DNA of 64,000 bases from Calliphora vicina (taxonomy: Eukaryota > Arthropoda > Insecta > Diptera > Calliphoridae). This document shows, one piece after another, positions 23,601 through 33,373 of this stretch. Position numbers and translations under genes: made by a program. The DNA is taken from positions 20,401,701-20,465,700 of the forward strand of contig NC_088783.1 in the NCBI RefSeq assembly GCF_958450345.1, read 5' to 3'. Positions within the stretch are counted from its first letter, which is position 1. The number at the start of each line of letters is the position of its first letter. A model generated the notes under the pieces. That model was not told the DNA's origin and made no database searches. It saw nothing but the letters and a program-made list of their open reading frames with translations.

Positions 23601-26600
23601 TACAAAAAAATATATTGGTTGGTGATAGAATGTCAATAATAATGAACAATAAGTGACAATAGTTTTTTCAACCATGTAATTTGAAGTACGAAACAAATTT
23701 ATATTAAACCTCATAACTCGTACTGGGGCACATTCGCCAGATACAAGGATTCCCTTTGATGTAGAGCAAAATATTGATAAAATATAGAAAAATTCAGTCC
23801 CAATTTGTTTAATTTTTTTTTTTTTGTTAAGTTGTGTGAAATAAACAATAACCCCCATATGCATTAACAATTTTTAAATTTATCAAAGGTTTATAAAACA
23901 AAATTTCCATACAAAATTTGATTCATAAAACTTTGATAAATTTAAAAATTGTTTATGCATAAATCTAGCTTATTATACTTTGATTTGTGAATTAAGGTAT
24001 AAAACAGTAAAATACATTTATATTTTTGGATTTTTTTTGTTTTATTTTACAAATAACAAATCTGCCCCAACCCTTTGGCGTATTCGCCGTTGCACAGTGG
24101 CTCATTATCGTTTTTCATCGGCCAAAACTCTGTAACTTTTGCACCGATAGAGATATATCAGACATTTTTTTTGATGGACAGATATCTTCTTGAGTTTTTC
24201 TCCAGTTTTAATTTCATTAAAATCGGTTCAGCAGTTGTTGAGCAATTTAGATTAAAGTTGAACTTTTAATTTTTTATAGCATTTAGTATGAAAAAGCGGA
24301 TTTTTTTATTTTTTGTATCAGCTTTACTTATAAAAAAGTGACTATATTTAGTCATAGCTCCCACATAATGCCTTCTTCCGAAAATCATTCACGAAAATAA
24401 ATTATAGTGTAGGGTATTATATGGAATATATTTCTGTTGAATTTTGTGTTTATACCAATATTTTTAAGAAATTTATGCTCGTTAAAGTGATTTTTGGAAG
24501 CGGGCATTATATGGGAGCTATGACTTATTATGCACCGATCGCCATGAAATTAGGTCATGCGATTTACAGTGAGCCTCAAAAGTGAGTAAACACCAAATAT
24601 TATTTGATTTTTTTTAAGATAATGAAAATCCTAAAATCTATACATCGATTAAAATTTAAAAGTTTCGGTTTGATGGAGATTGAGTCGAATAATAGATTCG
24701 GTTCTGAAAAAAGAAGATTTAAGTTGGAATATAATGATTTTTATGATCTTAAAAAAATCAAAAAATTCACTGGTGTATACTCACTTCTGAAGCTGTGTGT
24801 ATGTCTATATGGAAGTTATTTCTGTTGAATTTTGTGTTTATACCAACATTTTTAAGAGATTTATGCTCGTTAAAGTTATTTTTGGAAGCGGGCATTATAT
24901 GGGAGCTATGACTAATTATGGACCGATCATCATAAAATTAGGTGACATTAATACAGTTTATATAAAACTTATTTAAAGCAAAATTTGTGTAGATACCTAT
25001 ATAACTTAACCATTTACGATCGATAAAGTATAATTTCGGAAGAACATCTGTATGGGTGCTAGGTGAAATAATAGAGCGATTTCAGTCACTTTCAATGATA
25101 AAAACTAAAGCCAACATATCTAAGTATCCGGAACAAGAAACAAATTAAGAATATGTATTGTGGTTTTAATTTGTGATCGCCTAAAAAAAAGTCCCCCTTC
25201 TACCCTACATGATTGATACATCAATATTCAACAAATGGCTGAGATACTTATAAGGAAAAAATCAGTAAAACCTTGATTTTTGATAAATATTTGGATTACT
25301 AAGTCACTAATATAGACAATATGGATATCTCCTACAATAGATATTTCAAAGACCTTTAACAGTATATAAGGTCAAAGTAAATCTGAGCTGAAAATATTTT
25401 TTAACCTGAATTTAAAAAAAAAAAAAATTTTTTTGGTATTTTTTCCATAAAATTTTTTCACTAAATAAATTGAAAAAACATTTTTAAAAAATATAATTTT
25501 TTTTAAGTATAATTTGGGTATATAAGATTCGAATATAACTCTCTTACTTATTTTTAGTTCAAAATATATTAAATTTCAAGAAGTCGCAAGGTTTGTGAGT
25601 CTCCTAAAGGGTAGCACTATTTGAAAACCTATCACTAGAGCAATAACATTTTAAGGAAAACAAGTAAGAGAAATATATTTCATTGTGCCGAATCTTATAT
25701 ATCCTTTAAAAAAAAAATCATAAAAATAGTTGCTACAAACATATACTTGTTTACTGCAACCATATATATGGTTGATACAATCATGTGAATAGTAAATTAA
25801 CCATATTGTAGTTAACACAATCATATAAATAGTTACTGTGGCAATAATATTGTTAAAAATGTTGAAATGGTTACAGTAAACAACTATATTTTTTTCTTCC
25901 TTGCAGTGCAATTTGGTTGAATTTTTAAGTTTATTTGAATAAATAAATCATCAATTTAAATTAAATATTGAAAACAACAAATTTTTTTGATGAAAAAAAC
26001 TCATACTTCTAACACAACCTTTAGTTTTATAATTTTTTAGAAAAATGTATTTTGTATAAGCTTTTAAAAAGTTGGCCGAATTTGTCCGGGTTTAAGCAAT
26101 CAGAAACGTGTTAAATGAAGAACTTTGAGTTTAACCTTCGCTTTACCAATACCCACGATTTTATTGGTTTAATATTTTTTTTAATTTTGTTTCGATTTAA
26201 ATGAAATTTGTACTCACTGAACAAATTCTAGAGTTTTATAGAATTTAATAGAACCATTTTAAACTTTTTATAAGGTTTTTTCAATTTTTTAAAATTTCGT
26301 TCGTCGCATATATTTATAGAAGTGTAGTGTCACCCGGGTGGGTATTGGTAAACCATGTACATAAAAAACCTTTGGTAAAGCGAAGGTTAATTTGTCAATT
26401 TCATGTTGCACTTTTTTTAATTTTTAGAGAATTAAATGTTGCAGTCTTGGCTTGGATTTAAAAAAAAATATTTTTTTAAGTTTTAGAATTTTTATAAAAA
26501 CACAAGTCATTCAGATTCTGAATCTCAGATTCGAAATCAGCAATCTTGAAAACCCCAGTATACCGATTTTCATTCTTGTTCAATGATTCCTTATAGTTTT

Positions 26601-29600
26601 GGCGACAAAAATGGGTGAATTATCTATTTGTGTTACGATTTTACTAAAAATGGACCAGTCAATTGGAGACCAATTTCGTGCGATTTAACATCTTTCAATT
26701 ATTTCCTGTAACAGTAAACCAGCAACAGTTGAAGCCTTAGAGGCCAACATTACTCATGTTAAACGGACATACGGAAATCAATGCGCTAAAAATTGGACCA
26801 AAATTGGACGTCCAGAATGTGCTTCCTCAGCTGACCAAAATCTGATCTTCTGAAGAAATTTTTTTTTTATTAAAATTTACTTTTTGTGTTAATTTTTAAA
26901 ATTTCAAGTTATATCGGGTTTAAAAATAAGACCTGGGCCAAATCACCGCATTCGAAATCGAGTACTTTGTCATCGAAATGTAGTTAACGTGGATCACGGC
27001 AGTCGTTATCGAAACGTATTTACTCGAAGTTGTACTCGATTGGTAATCTCTTATCGAAAAGAAACAAACACTACCGTTTTGTGGTAAAACTAAACAAATC
27101 AACCAAAATAATAAATAAATAAAAATATACGTATTTTTCTGATATTTTCTCAAAATTTGTGTAAAAAATATACAAATTTTATTTTAAAATTGTAAAATTT
27201 TGGTCCACAATTTGTTTTGTATTTTGTTTACATTTTTCACAACTTTGCACATGGTACTTTGTGCTAATCAAAGTAAAAAACATTCTGAAATTTGCCACTG
27301 GCCGATGATGAGGAATACAAAAAAACATTTGGATCCATTTTTATTAAAAGTGTTCTGCATGTTTTTTCGCAATTTAACAATTTATCACAAATTTATTTAT
27401 TTTGTTTTCCTTTTTTGTTTTGTTTTCTTATTGTCATATGCTTTAACAATGTAAAAAATAGTAGTAGGTAATATAAATTACGATCGACTACCGTGATCCA
27501 AAATATTGCAGCCATCGAAATTTTTCAAATGCCGTGATTTGCCCCCTGTATAATATGTATTTCTTAAATGTCAGCAAAAATTGAATTGTCATTTAATATG
27601 CATTATACTTTGTGTTTGTTAAACATGAAATGATCTTAAAATTAGTTTTACGTTTCAAAATTTTACTCATACATATGTTTCTTGATTTAAAAGTAAAATT
27701 TTGCTGAATAAAGTTCTAGTAATTTTAAGGAAATAATTTAACTAGAAAAGATGTACTAACTCTGGATTTATGTGATTTTGTCAGAATTTAATTTTAATTA
27801 AACTTTTTCGTATTATAAAGGATAATAGATACTAAAATTCCTAGTTATAAATTTTATCCAAGACGTATACTTAATATTTATTTATTATATTAATATTAAT
27901 ATTAAGTATACGATACATCATTCATACACTGGGTTAACAAATTCCTAACTGTAAGAAAAGATAAATCACGGTTTATTGTTGGTGTTTTGTTTAAGCTTTG
28001 ATATTTTTACAAATAAAGCTTGAGTGTCTGTAATTCTCAAACACTATATAGTTTTATTTGTATAATATCTTTAGTTTTTCTAAAGCCTTTTGGGAAAAGG
28101 TTTCCTGATGATCTGGCCTAAGCAACCAGTGAAATGCGCATAGGAACTAGCTTATCCCCCAACAATTAATTTCAGTGAATTTATCAAATTAAAAATTGGG
28201 AATTTAACATAAAACAATTTTACTAAAATACAATTTATTTTGTTTTTACTAAGCTTTTTGTTAAAGAAGCGAATAACAGTTTATGCAATATGCTGTTTCT
28301 AAATTGATTATCATTTATAAAAAAAATATTAAAAGACAAAAGTCTAGCCATTGAGATAATATATATTCATTTATAAATGAATAAAGGGTCATATTGTTGA
28401 AGCTATATGTTGAATTGGCTGTCCTATATTCAGTTTGTCAAATCACAATGGACGGATATAGCGTTCAATAACACGTGTAAATGATAAAATTTAATGGAGC
28501 TGTCGCAAACTGTTGAGTTTGGGAAGATAACAATCCACATTAGATCCAAGAACATCCAATGCATTCCGATAAAGTCTTTGTTTGTTGTGAGAATAGGTCG
28601 ATGATTAGTAACTTCTTTTGGCCTGAATTCAATGATATTGAGATCAACGACATGTGATTTCAACAGGATGGCGTTGCCTACCACACAGCTAATGCCACAT
28701 TGGTCATTCTCCATGAGCAATTTGAAGGAATGATCAACTCACGGGAAAGTGATGTGAACTGGCTACCCAGATCGTGCGATTTGACCCCGTTAGATTTTTC
28801 TTGTGGTGTTTTCTTAAGCTATCAAATAAGCTATCAAACCACAGTGGTTCTTAAAGTCAACATAACACATGACATAAGTCATATTCAGCCTGATTTATGC
28901 GCCAGAGTCATGGAAAATTGAACATTTCGGATACAAAAATACGGCAAACATTTCCACGACGTTATATTGCATACATAATGGCATCGATAGTCATTCAAAC
29001 GAATAACAAATTTGTTCATTTAAATTTAAGGATAGGAAGCTCTTCACTCTTTACGGTTTAGTGGTCACTTTACTAACCACCTTTTCCATAGTCTTTAAAA
29101 AATAGTTTATTGGTATTCTATTGGCATTTTTTAAAACAATTAAATGTCTTGAAGTCATCGTTCATGTTTTTTGCAAAAATTTGCCGTCAGGGTGCTCTGG
29201 TTAGATTAATTTTTCCAAGAGACTTTCACGCATTTAATAAAAAATGTATAGAGTGTTTATTGTTCATTGAATTCTGTGTTACTTTGATATTTGGTCAGAA
29301 AATTTAGTCAAAATTATTAGATTTCAATGCAATTTTAATGCCAACCGCCACGGTGGTTTATAAACTAACCACCTCATTCTACAAAAAACCTTGGAATGAG
29401 GTGCTTTTTAATGTAACATATTTTGCAATTCCAATGCGCTTTGGTGGAATGATATTGTATGTTGTATAGCTCTACTGCAATCTCCAGTAGTTATACAGGA
29501 CTTGGAATCGTTAATTAATTCTTGAAGATATAAAATTCTCTGCTCTCCTACATTAGGAGGATTTACGGTTGGTATATTCTACCTTGACTTCACAATTCTT

Positions 29601-32600
29601 TTGATTTTGGACCAAATTATTTCAATAGGGTTAAGTATTGGTGAGTTGGAGAGTTGTCGAAAATTTCACATAAACGAATGTGGCAAGGGGCATTGTTCAA
29701 TTGCACCTATCAGGTGGATGTCGGGGCCGCGGGAAGTAGGTATCAAAAGAACTGTTCGGGATCCAATACAAGACCAACCATGTATTTACGACAAAATAAA
29801 TTGAAATTGGTCTCTCTATCCAGACCACCACATCTTTCCACATCTCTTATAATCGTTAATTTTGTTATTTTTAGTTTAAAATAACACTAGTTTACAAATC
29901 AAACATTTTTCTTTGCTCATGGAATGAAACTTATATTTTTGAGAAGAGCTAGGGACGCTTGTTAATTGACCATTTTTTATTCCCACCTATACGTCAAAAT
30001 TTTGAGATATATGGGTTTTTATTTTTCACCTGCCCTGAGTACTACTAATGCATACTGTAGTGTACCGAATTGGAGTAATTAAGTATTTACATCGTTTTTG
30101 GGTACTCAACACTCTGGTGAAGCTGCTAGATACTTTCAGAGTTGTATTCTTTTGACAAATTCCAAAAAAAATGAACGGGAAAAAAATAAATACGGTTTAA
30201 AAGTACGTCTTTCCTGTAGATAAACGTTAATAAATCGCTGTTAAATACAAATTTCTTTCTTTCAAAATGTCTTCTAGAAAGTGTAAAATAAACCCAGACC
30301 ATTTTTGTTTTATTTGCAGAAAAATTATTCAGTCAAATCGAGGTTTTCCTATAACACAAACACTGCAAAATGCTTATTTACATACATTAAATTATTTCGT
30401 AAAAGCTTTAGATAAGACAAAACAAGCATTTCAATATTTATGCAGCGTGTTCTCGAGTCTTTCTGAGGCTAAACTAAATGATGGGATATTTGTGGGTCCG
30501 CAAATAAGAAAAATTTTGGTTGATACCAAATTTGAGTGTCTATTAACCGGTGTTGATAATGCAGCATGGAATTCTTTTAAACTTGTTGTTCAAGAATTTT
30601 TGGGGAATAAGAAAAGTCAAAATTACAGAGATATTGTAGCAAATTTATTACATAATTTTGAACAGATGGGTGTAAATATATCCCTCAAGATTCACTATTT
30701 AGATTCTCATGTGGATTTTTTCCCGGAAAACCTCGGACACATGAGTGACGAACATGGAGAGCGTTTCCATTAAGATTTGAAGTTTTTCGAGAGGAATTAT
30801 CAAGGTTTTTGGGATCAGAATATGCTAGGAGACTACTGTTGAAGTGTCGTGAGGGAGACAAATGAAAATAATTATAAAAAGAGGACTAAACACTTCACAT
30901 TTATTTTTTTTGTAGTAATTTAATGTACATTTTTATATGTTTCGTTTTTAATAAATATCTCAAAAGTTTGACGTCCAGGATTTTTTTTTATATTTTTTCC
31001 AAAGTTAGAAGACCTTAATACACAAATCCCCATATGTTTCAATTCATGAGCAAAAACCTTGTAAACTAGTGTAATTTATATAATGTTTCTCAATTTTATT
31101 TAAAATTTTCCCAATTTCATTTTGAATTTTCTCAATTTCAATTGGAATTTCTCAATTTCATTTGGAATTTTCTCAATTTCATATTGAAATTATCAATTCC
31201 CAGTATGCAACATTTCGAGTCAGTTCTTTTTATCGAACTTATTTCGAATTAAAATCGAAAATATGAATTTATTATGATGCTCTATCCAATCTACATTTTT
31301 TAGAATATCATATTTTAATATTTTATAGAAATGGCTAATAATGTTCGAGTTTTTTTATAATGTCAAATTTTATTTTTGCACAAATTGACAAATTCATATA
31401 CATACATATTATTCTTTTGTCAATTTGTGAGAAAATAAAATTTTATTTCTTATCCTATCAATAACATATTCATAAAAATATAGTTTAACACGAAAAATGG
31501 ATCAAATACGTCTTAAAAGAAAAACGCAGCCAATTATTGATGTTGTTTTTGACAATTCGAATCTCATAATTAGCAAACATCAGAAATATGTGCAGAGTTT
31601 ATTGCATTTGAAAATGAAAACACATCTAACGCATCATTATTAGATAATAATAAAGGTATTGAATATGCATTATTTCAAGAAGAAATTGCTCGATGGTATA
31701 AAGTAAACGAAATTGTTCATATATTTCATCGAAATCGAATCAATTTAGAACATTTTTAATACCGAAAAAGGTATAGTATATCGATACAAATTAGAATCAG
31801 AATAATAAATAATTTTCGACTCTTTATCGCTCTGCACTCTACTTAGGAAAACACGCACATTCTCGACATTATATCGAAGTCGATATCGATAAAATTTTAC
31901 GAAAAAATGATTAATTTTCGACATAACTTCGAATCATTTTGCATACTGGGTTTCATTTGGAATTTTCTCAATTTAAAATGGAAATTCTCAATTTCATTTG
32001 GAATTTTCTCAATTCTCAATTTCATTTGGAATTTTCTCAATTTCAATGAAAAATGGTGTAGTTGTTTTGGAACAAGTTCCAAAAATGTTCCTAGGAAATT
32101 TATTAAATTGCTACACTAACACTTTTCAAATAAATTAAAAAATTTGTTGTTTGTTTGTCTAGAGAACACAAACAAACCCCTTTTAAGAAATTAAAATTTA
32201 TCTAAAGAAACCTTACAAATTTATTAGTTAGTTATGAATACGAATATTCAAGTTCTTGGTCATCTAATTCAATTATACCTTCCTATTATGTTTTCATTGT
32301 TTTTTTTTTGTTTGTTTGCATTTCCGCACCCTACTTCCAATACTCACTGTATTATCGTTACACCTGACACAATCACATATGAAATTTTTGGTCATTCTTA
32401 AGAAAATACATCTTGTTAAATTACTCCATAAAATTTTCGTATACGTTGTTGTAATCTCACCACCTTGGGGTATGAAACGAGCAGCTCTTACCAAAACCAT
32501 ACAGGTCTTACCAAAATAATGACTGGCATTGGGAGTACATTCGTGATTCATGACCGCAGTCAAAGGGAAGAGGCCACGCAACAAGGTCTCATGATCGCCC

Positions 32601-33373
32601 ACCTTGCACGGCGTTTCAAAGGCATTCGTATTGCAGACACCGACATTGCGAAACAAACGATCCATAAAGAGTTTGTCGGTGGTGGGAAATTTGCGAAAAC
32701 ATTGAGCAGCTTTGATAATTTCCTGGCGATAGCCACGATCGTTATTGGCCTGCATGGCATTAATTAAGGCTCTTTGATTGTCACTGAGAAAGAAGACACG
32801 GATGGCGGTTAGAAGCCGCAGGGACATTGAATTCACCGGGGGATAGGCATCCTCCTCCTCCTCTTCTACCTTAGCCTGCTGTTCCGGTGATTTTTCACGA
32901 GTTTCCTCTGTCTTAGCATTACCATTCGTCGCAGTTGCATTGAGTTGGCCATTTTCCTTGCCTTTGACTTTAACACTGCCATTGTTGGTGATGTTGTGGT
33001 TTCTGTTGGCATTTATCTGTTTCATGTCCATCGGTTGCCAACGTTGAAATAATTGACATTCATTGTGATGTTCCGGCGAATCGGCACATTTATCACACAC
33101 TGGCAGTGTGCATTTGTTTTTGCATAAAAAATCCTTGACCCCCAATAATTTATGACAGCATACGCAAGTGTTTAATATAGAACCTTTACGTGCTGTCGGC
33201 CCCACAACCAATGCTCTCTCGCGAAATATGGTTTCGCCCTGTTGTATATCGCGTGTGGCAAACACACCACGTCCTGCCACTTTTGAAGGGCCTATTGTCC
33301 AGTTAGGCTCAGGGTCACGTAAATCTGATAAATGCAGGTCAATAAGGCGAGCCAGCTCAGCTGGTGTCGCCAT
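17674..33373 (-). CDS. SMYD-family (SET + MYND, SmydA-like) protein, module A, two exons with a 14.2 kb intron (487 aa)
   Basis: Exon 1 is 33373-32348 (342 codons) and exon 2 is 18111-17674 (145 codons plus TGA). They are joined in phase 0 between ACA|GTGAGT and TTCTACTCTAG|GAA. Exon 1 holds the split SET domain typical of SMYD proteins: SET-N with GRGVFATRDI (34-43), a MYND-like zinc block (C70, C73, C84, C88, C93, C96, H102/H103, C106), the NHECTPN cofactor-binding motif (276-282), GGEITTTY (304-311) and post-SET cysteines CDCVRC (333-338). Exon 2 adds FCREQNC and CLKC zinc-ligand pairs and a helical C-terminal region. Compared with module B it has a roughly 55-residue Asn/Glu-rich insert (about 119-178). 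SMYD proteins are candidate lysine methyltransferases or histone-deacetylase-linked repressors; activity here is not shown. The arrangement recalls Drosophila msta/SmydA genes, but orthology is not established. Confidence 0.88.
18239..18571. mobile_element. Foldback MITE with GGGCCTGATTCAGAA ends
   Basis: The outer 15 bases GGGCCTGATTCAGAA are matched in inverted orientation at 18557-18571. Inner arms are also complementary: GTGATAGCAACCGAATTTG near 18272 pairs with its complement near 18470, so most of the 333 bp can fold back. A divergent copy without the outer ends lies at about 53376-53605. Confidence 0.8.
18586..18665. mobile_element. Half copy of foldback MITE (57588-57805 family)
   Basis: AAAGCGGAAACTCTTCTGTC and CCTAACTCAGTTGTCAAAAAC match one arm of the intact family copy. 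The copy stops near 18660, next to another foldback element. Confidence 0.6.
18676..19134. mobile_element. Long foldback element (GTTTACTGTAACC arms)
   Basis: A left arm beginning near CAGAGAAAAAATATAGTTG, then GTTTACTGTAACC, AACAATATTATAGTCAC and further blocks, recurs as the reverse complement ending GGTTACAGTAAAC near 19100-19117. The two arms of about 200 bp form an almost continuous hairpin. Relatives are at 25715-25895 (partial) and 52763-53089. Confidence 0.8.
19750..20990 (-). mobile_element. Dispersed repeat family 2 (GTCGGTCAAGCCCGACC type), minus copy
   Basis: Read on the minus strand it has the family hallmarks: GGTCGAGCTTGGCCGAAC and GTAGGGTATTATATGG at the high-coordinate end, then two to three tandem units of about 115 bp containing ATATGGGAGCTATGAC and ACCGATCGCCATGAAAT. 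The remainder, AGGTGAAATAATGGACC and GGACCGAAAAAAT, lies left of the element inserted at 19895-20485. The low-coordinate end is truncated. Confidence 0.65.
19891..20489. mobile_element. TIR element (591 bp) with long perfect inverted ends and AAAT duplication
   Basis: The body 19895-20485 begins CGCACTCGTTCAACAATAC and ends with its exact complement; the terminal match extends about 38 bp. AAAT lies on both sides (19891-19894, 20486-20489), and removing the element with one AAAT restores a continuous family 2 repeat. Subterminal TTTTGAGTTAATAC words recur internally. No transposase frame is present. Confidence 0.85.
21090..21753 (+). mobile_element. Dispersed repeat family 2, plus copy
   Basis: It begins CAAGTAAGAAAGTATGG and GGTCAAGCCCGACC and ends CCCACTATGGTGGTGTAGGG. 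The CTACACC and GGTGTAG near its ends are complementary. It contains two tandem ATATGGGAGCTATGAC units. It lacks the GACGGACGG run seen in the fuller copy at 59458-60181. Helentron-like ancestry is possible but not shown. Confidence 0.65.
21768..21918 (-). repeat. Repeat end 'CACAGTGGCTCATTATCG', minus copy
   Basis: About 150 bp matching 24092-24252 in the opposite orientation, ending GATAATGAGCCACTGTGC. A more divergent copy with GGTGGCTCATATC lies near 19190. It is probably the terminal part of a larger DNA element. Confidence 0.55.
23862..23962. repeat. Palindrome with about 40-bp arms
   Basis: TTAACAATTTTTAAATTTATC near 23864 is complementary to the sequence near 23936-23956, with TTTCCATACAAAATTTG in the loop. 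This may be a minimal foldback MITE. Confidence 0.6.
24092..24252 (+). repeat. Repeat end 'CACAGTGGCTCATTATCG', plus copy
   Basis: It starts CACAGTGGCTCATTATCG and contains CATCGGCCAAAACTCTG and AAATCGGTTCAGCAGTTG. It is the inverted partner of 21768-21918. Confidence 0.55.
24340..25095 (+). mobile_element. Dispersed repeat family 2, partial plus copy
   Basis: It contains ATATGGGAGCTATGAC twice, GACCGATCGCCATGAAAT, GATCGATAAAGTATAATTTC and GGTGCTAGGTGAAATAATAG. It is interrupted at 24567-24799 by a TA-flanked MITE. Both family ends are missing. Confidence 0.55.
24565..24801. mobile_element. Tc1/mariner-type MITE, TA-flanked (233 bp), copy 1
   Basis: It is inserted at a TA within a family 2 repeat (...GATT-TA | TA-TGTCT...), which restores the repeat when removed with one TA. 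The ends are inverted repeats: CAGTGAGCCTCAAAAGTG on the left and the complement of CACACAGCTTCAGAAGTG on the right. There is no coding capacity. Copy 2 is at 35847-36080 in the opposite orientation. Confidence 0.85.
25215..25557 (+). mobile_element. INE-1-like repeat fragment
   Basis: It shares CTAATATAGACAATATGGATATC and related blocks with the 34507-35161 copy and ends GGTATATAAGATTCGAATATAACTCTCTTAC. Both the 5' end and the GTCTGTC block are missing. Confidence 0.5.
25715..25895. mobile_element. Fragment of the GTTTACTGTAACC foldback family
   Basis: It contains one arm (ACAAACATATACTTGTTTACTGC to GAAATGGTTACAGTAAAC) matching the right arm of 18676-19134. It is preceded at about 25663-25705 by the start of a minus INE-1-like copy. 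Confidence 0.55.
26131..26390. mobile_element. piggyBac-like MITE with TTAA ends (252 bp)
   Basis: TTAA occurs at 26131-26134 and 26387-26390. Between them the ends are perfect inverted repeats CCTTCGCTTTACCAA. A second inverted block (ACCAATACCCAC near 26144 and GTGGGTATTGGT near 26338) lies inside, next to a CACCCGGGTG palindrome. TTAA duplication and a C-rich terminus are piggyBac features. Confidence 0.75.
26590..26855 (+). pseudogene. IS630-Tc1-mariner-type transposase fragment (C-terminal)
   Basis: The plus-strand frame reads PATVEALEANITHVKRTYGN then AKNWTKIGRPE, which resembles the C-terminal helix region of mariner-related transposases found elsewhere in this window (28640, 52300, 58155). 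Short, frameshifted and without catalytic residues. Confidence 0.5.
26935..27546. mobile_element. TIR element with GGGCCAAATCAC ends (about 610 bp)
   Basis: The left end GGGCCAAATCACCGCATTCG is mirrored at the right (complement of GGGGGCAAATCACGGCATTTG). A further inverted pair (GTGGATCACGGCAGTCG near 26991; CGACTACCGTGATCCA near 27485) lies inside. Frames within it look like chance. Confidence 0.7.
28640..28985 (+). pseudogene. IS630-Tc1-mariner-type transposase remnant
   Basis: Frames include FEGMINSRESDVNWLPRSCD followed by LTPLDF, the family's W-P-P-R-S-C-D-L-T-P-L-D-Y-F-L-W block with the third catalytic Asp region. DISHIQPDLCARVMEN and then KHFHDVILHT follow after a stop. Upstream, TTTCAACAGGATGG corresponds to the F-Q-Q-D-G motif. 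Stops and frameshifts make it inactive. Confidence 0.7.
29380..29765 (-). pseudogene. DDE (Tc1/pogo-like) transposase C-terminal fragment
   Basis: On the minus strand, frames read LSNSPILNPIEIIWSKIKRI, the L-N-P-I-E-x-x-W block of DDE transposases. LQELINDSKSCITTGDC and RAIQHTISFHQ follow, resembling the C-terminal helices. No intact N-terminal part is present. Nearby at 29365-29400 the bases AACCACCTCATTC/GGAATGAGGTG form a hairpin. Confidence 0.6.
30267..30925 (+). pseudogene. Broken copy of a repetitive insect gene family (SRKC zinc-type N-terminus, EEHGERFHQD C-terminus)
   Basis: An intact start gives MSSRKCKINPDHFCFICRK, a Cys-rich N-terminal type, followed directly by a C-terminal region: YFVKALDKTKQAFQYL (about 46-61), DGIFVGPQIRKIL (76-88) and MSDEHGERFH at the end. 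In the family the last block continues H-Q-D; here the codon after H is TAA instead of CAA. The same frame then runs DLKFFERNYQGFWDQNMLGD-YC until TGA, where TGG would be expected, and on to about 30925. So two point nonsense changes break it, and the middle of the usual protein is absent. The family is known to me only as repetitive uncharacterised arthropod proteins, perhaps transposon-linked; function unknown. Confidence 0.6.
31085..32050. repeat. Minisatellite TTTCATTTGGAATTTTCTCAA (about 21 bp), split by an insertion
   Basis: About five degenerate units at 31085-31198 and four to five at 31951-32045 share TTTCATTTGGAATTTTCTCAA. They formed one array before the 31199-31950 element inserted. 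Confidence 0.75.
31199..31950. mobile_element. TIR element (CCCAGTATGCAA ends, 752 bp)
   Basis: CCCAGTATGCAA at 31199-31210 is mirrored by TTGCATACTGGG at 31939-31950, followed inward by related TTCGA-containing words. The interrupted minisatellite shows the empty-site sequence and implies that only about 2 bases (TT) were duplicated. Near 31498 a short frame MDQIRLKRKTQPIIDVV exists, perhaps the remains of an element gene. Confidence 0.7.

Larger units (their letters stand above)
23351..25210. mobile_element. 1.85 kb TIR element (AGGGTAGAAGGGGGA ends) carrying nested insertions
   Basis: AGGGTAGAAGGGGGA at 23355 is matched by its complement ending at 25206, and ACAT sits outside both ends (23351-23354, 25207-25210), a possible 4-bp duplication. 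Inside, GGGGCACATCTGCCA, GGGGCACATTCGCCA and related words recur. A 23860-23965 palindrome, a CACAGTGGCTCAT repeat, a family 2 copy and a TA-flanked MITE are nested within it. No intact transposase is present. Confidence 0.55.
18112..32347 (-). other. Intron of SMYD module A (14,236 bp)
   Basis: It runs from the GTGAGT donor (32347) to the TAG acceptor (18112). It is filled with foldback MITEs, TIR elements, INE-1-like pieces and transposase fragments, listed separately. Unassigned AT-rich parts include about 21930-23350, 25905-26130, 27550-28640 and 29770-30260. Confidence 0.8.

Noticed and set aside
24604..24828. Frame starting MIFFKIMKILKSI, similar to one at 35741-36043
   Set aside because: The similarity comes from two copies of the same TA-flanked MITE in opposite orientation; the frames run past the element ends into unrelated DNA.
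32316..32767. Plus-strand frames of 67-100 codons opposite the SMYD module A exon
   Set aside because: Shadows of the minus-strand coding exon; they show no domain motifs.
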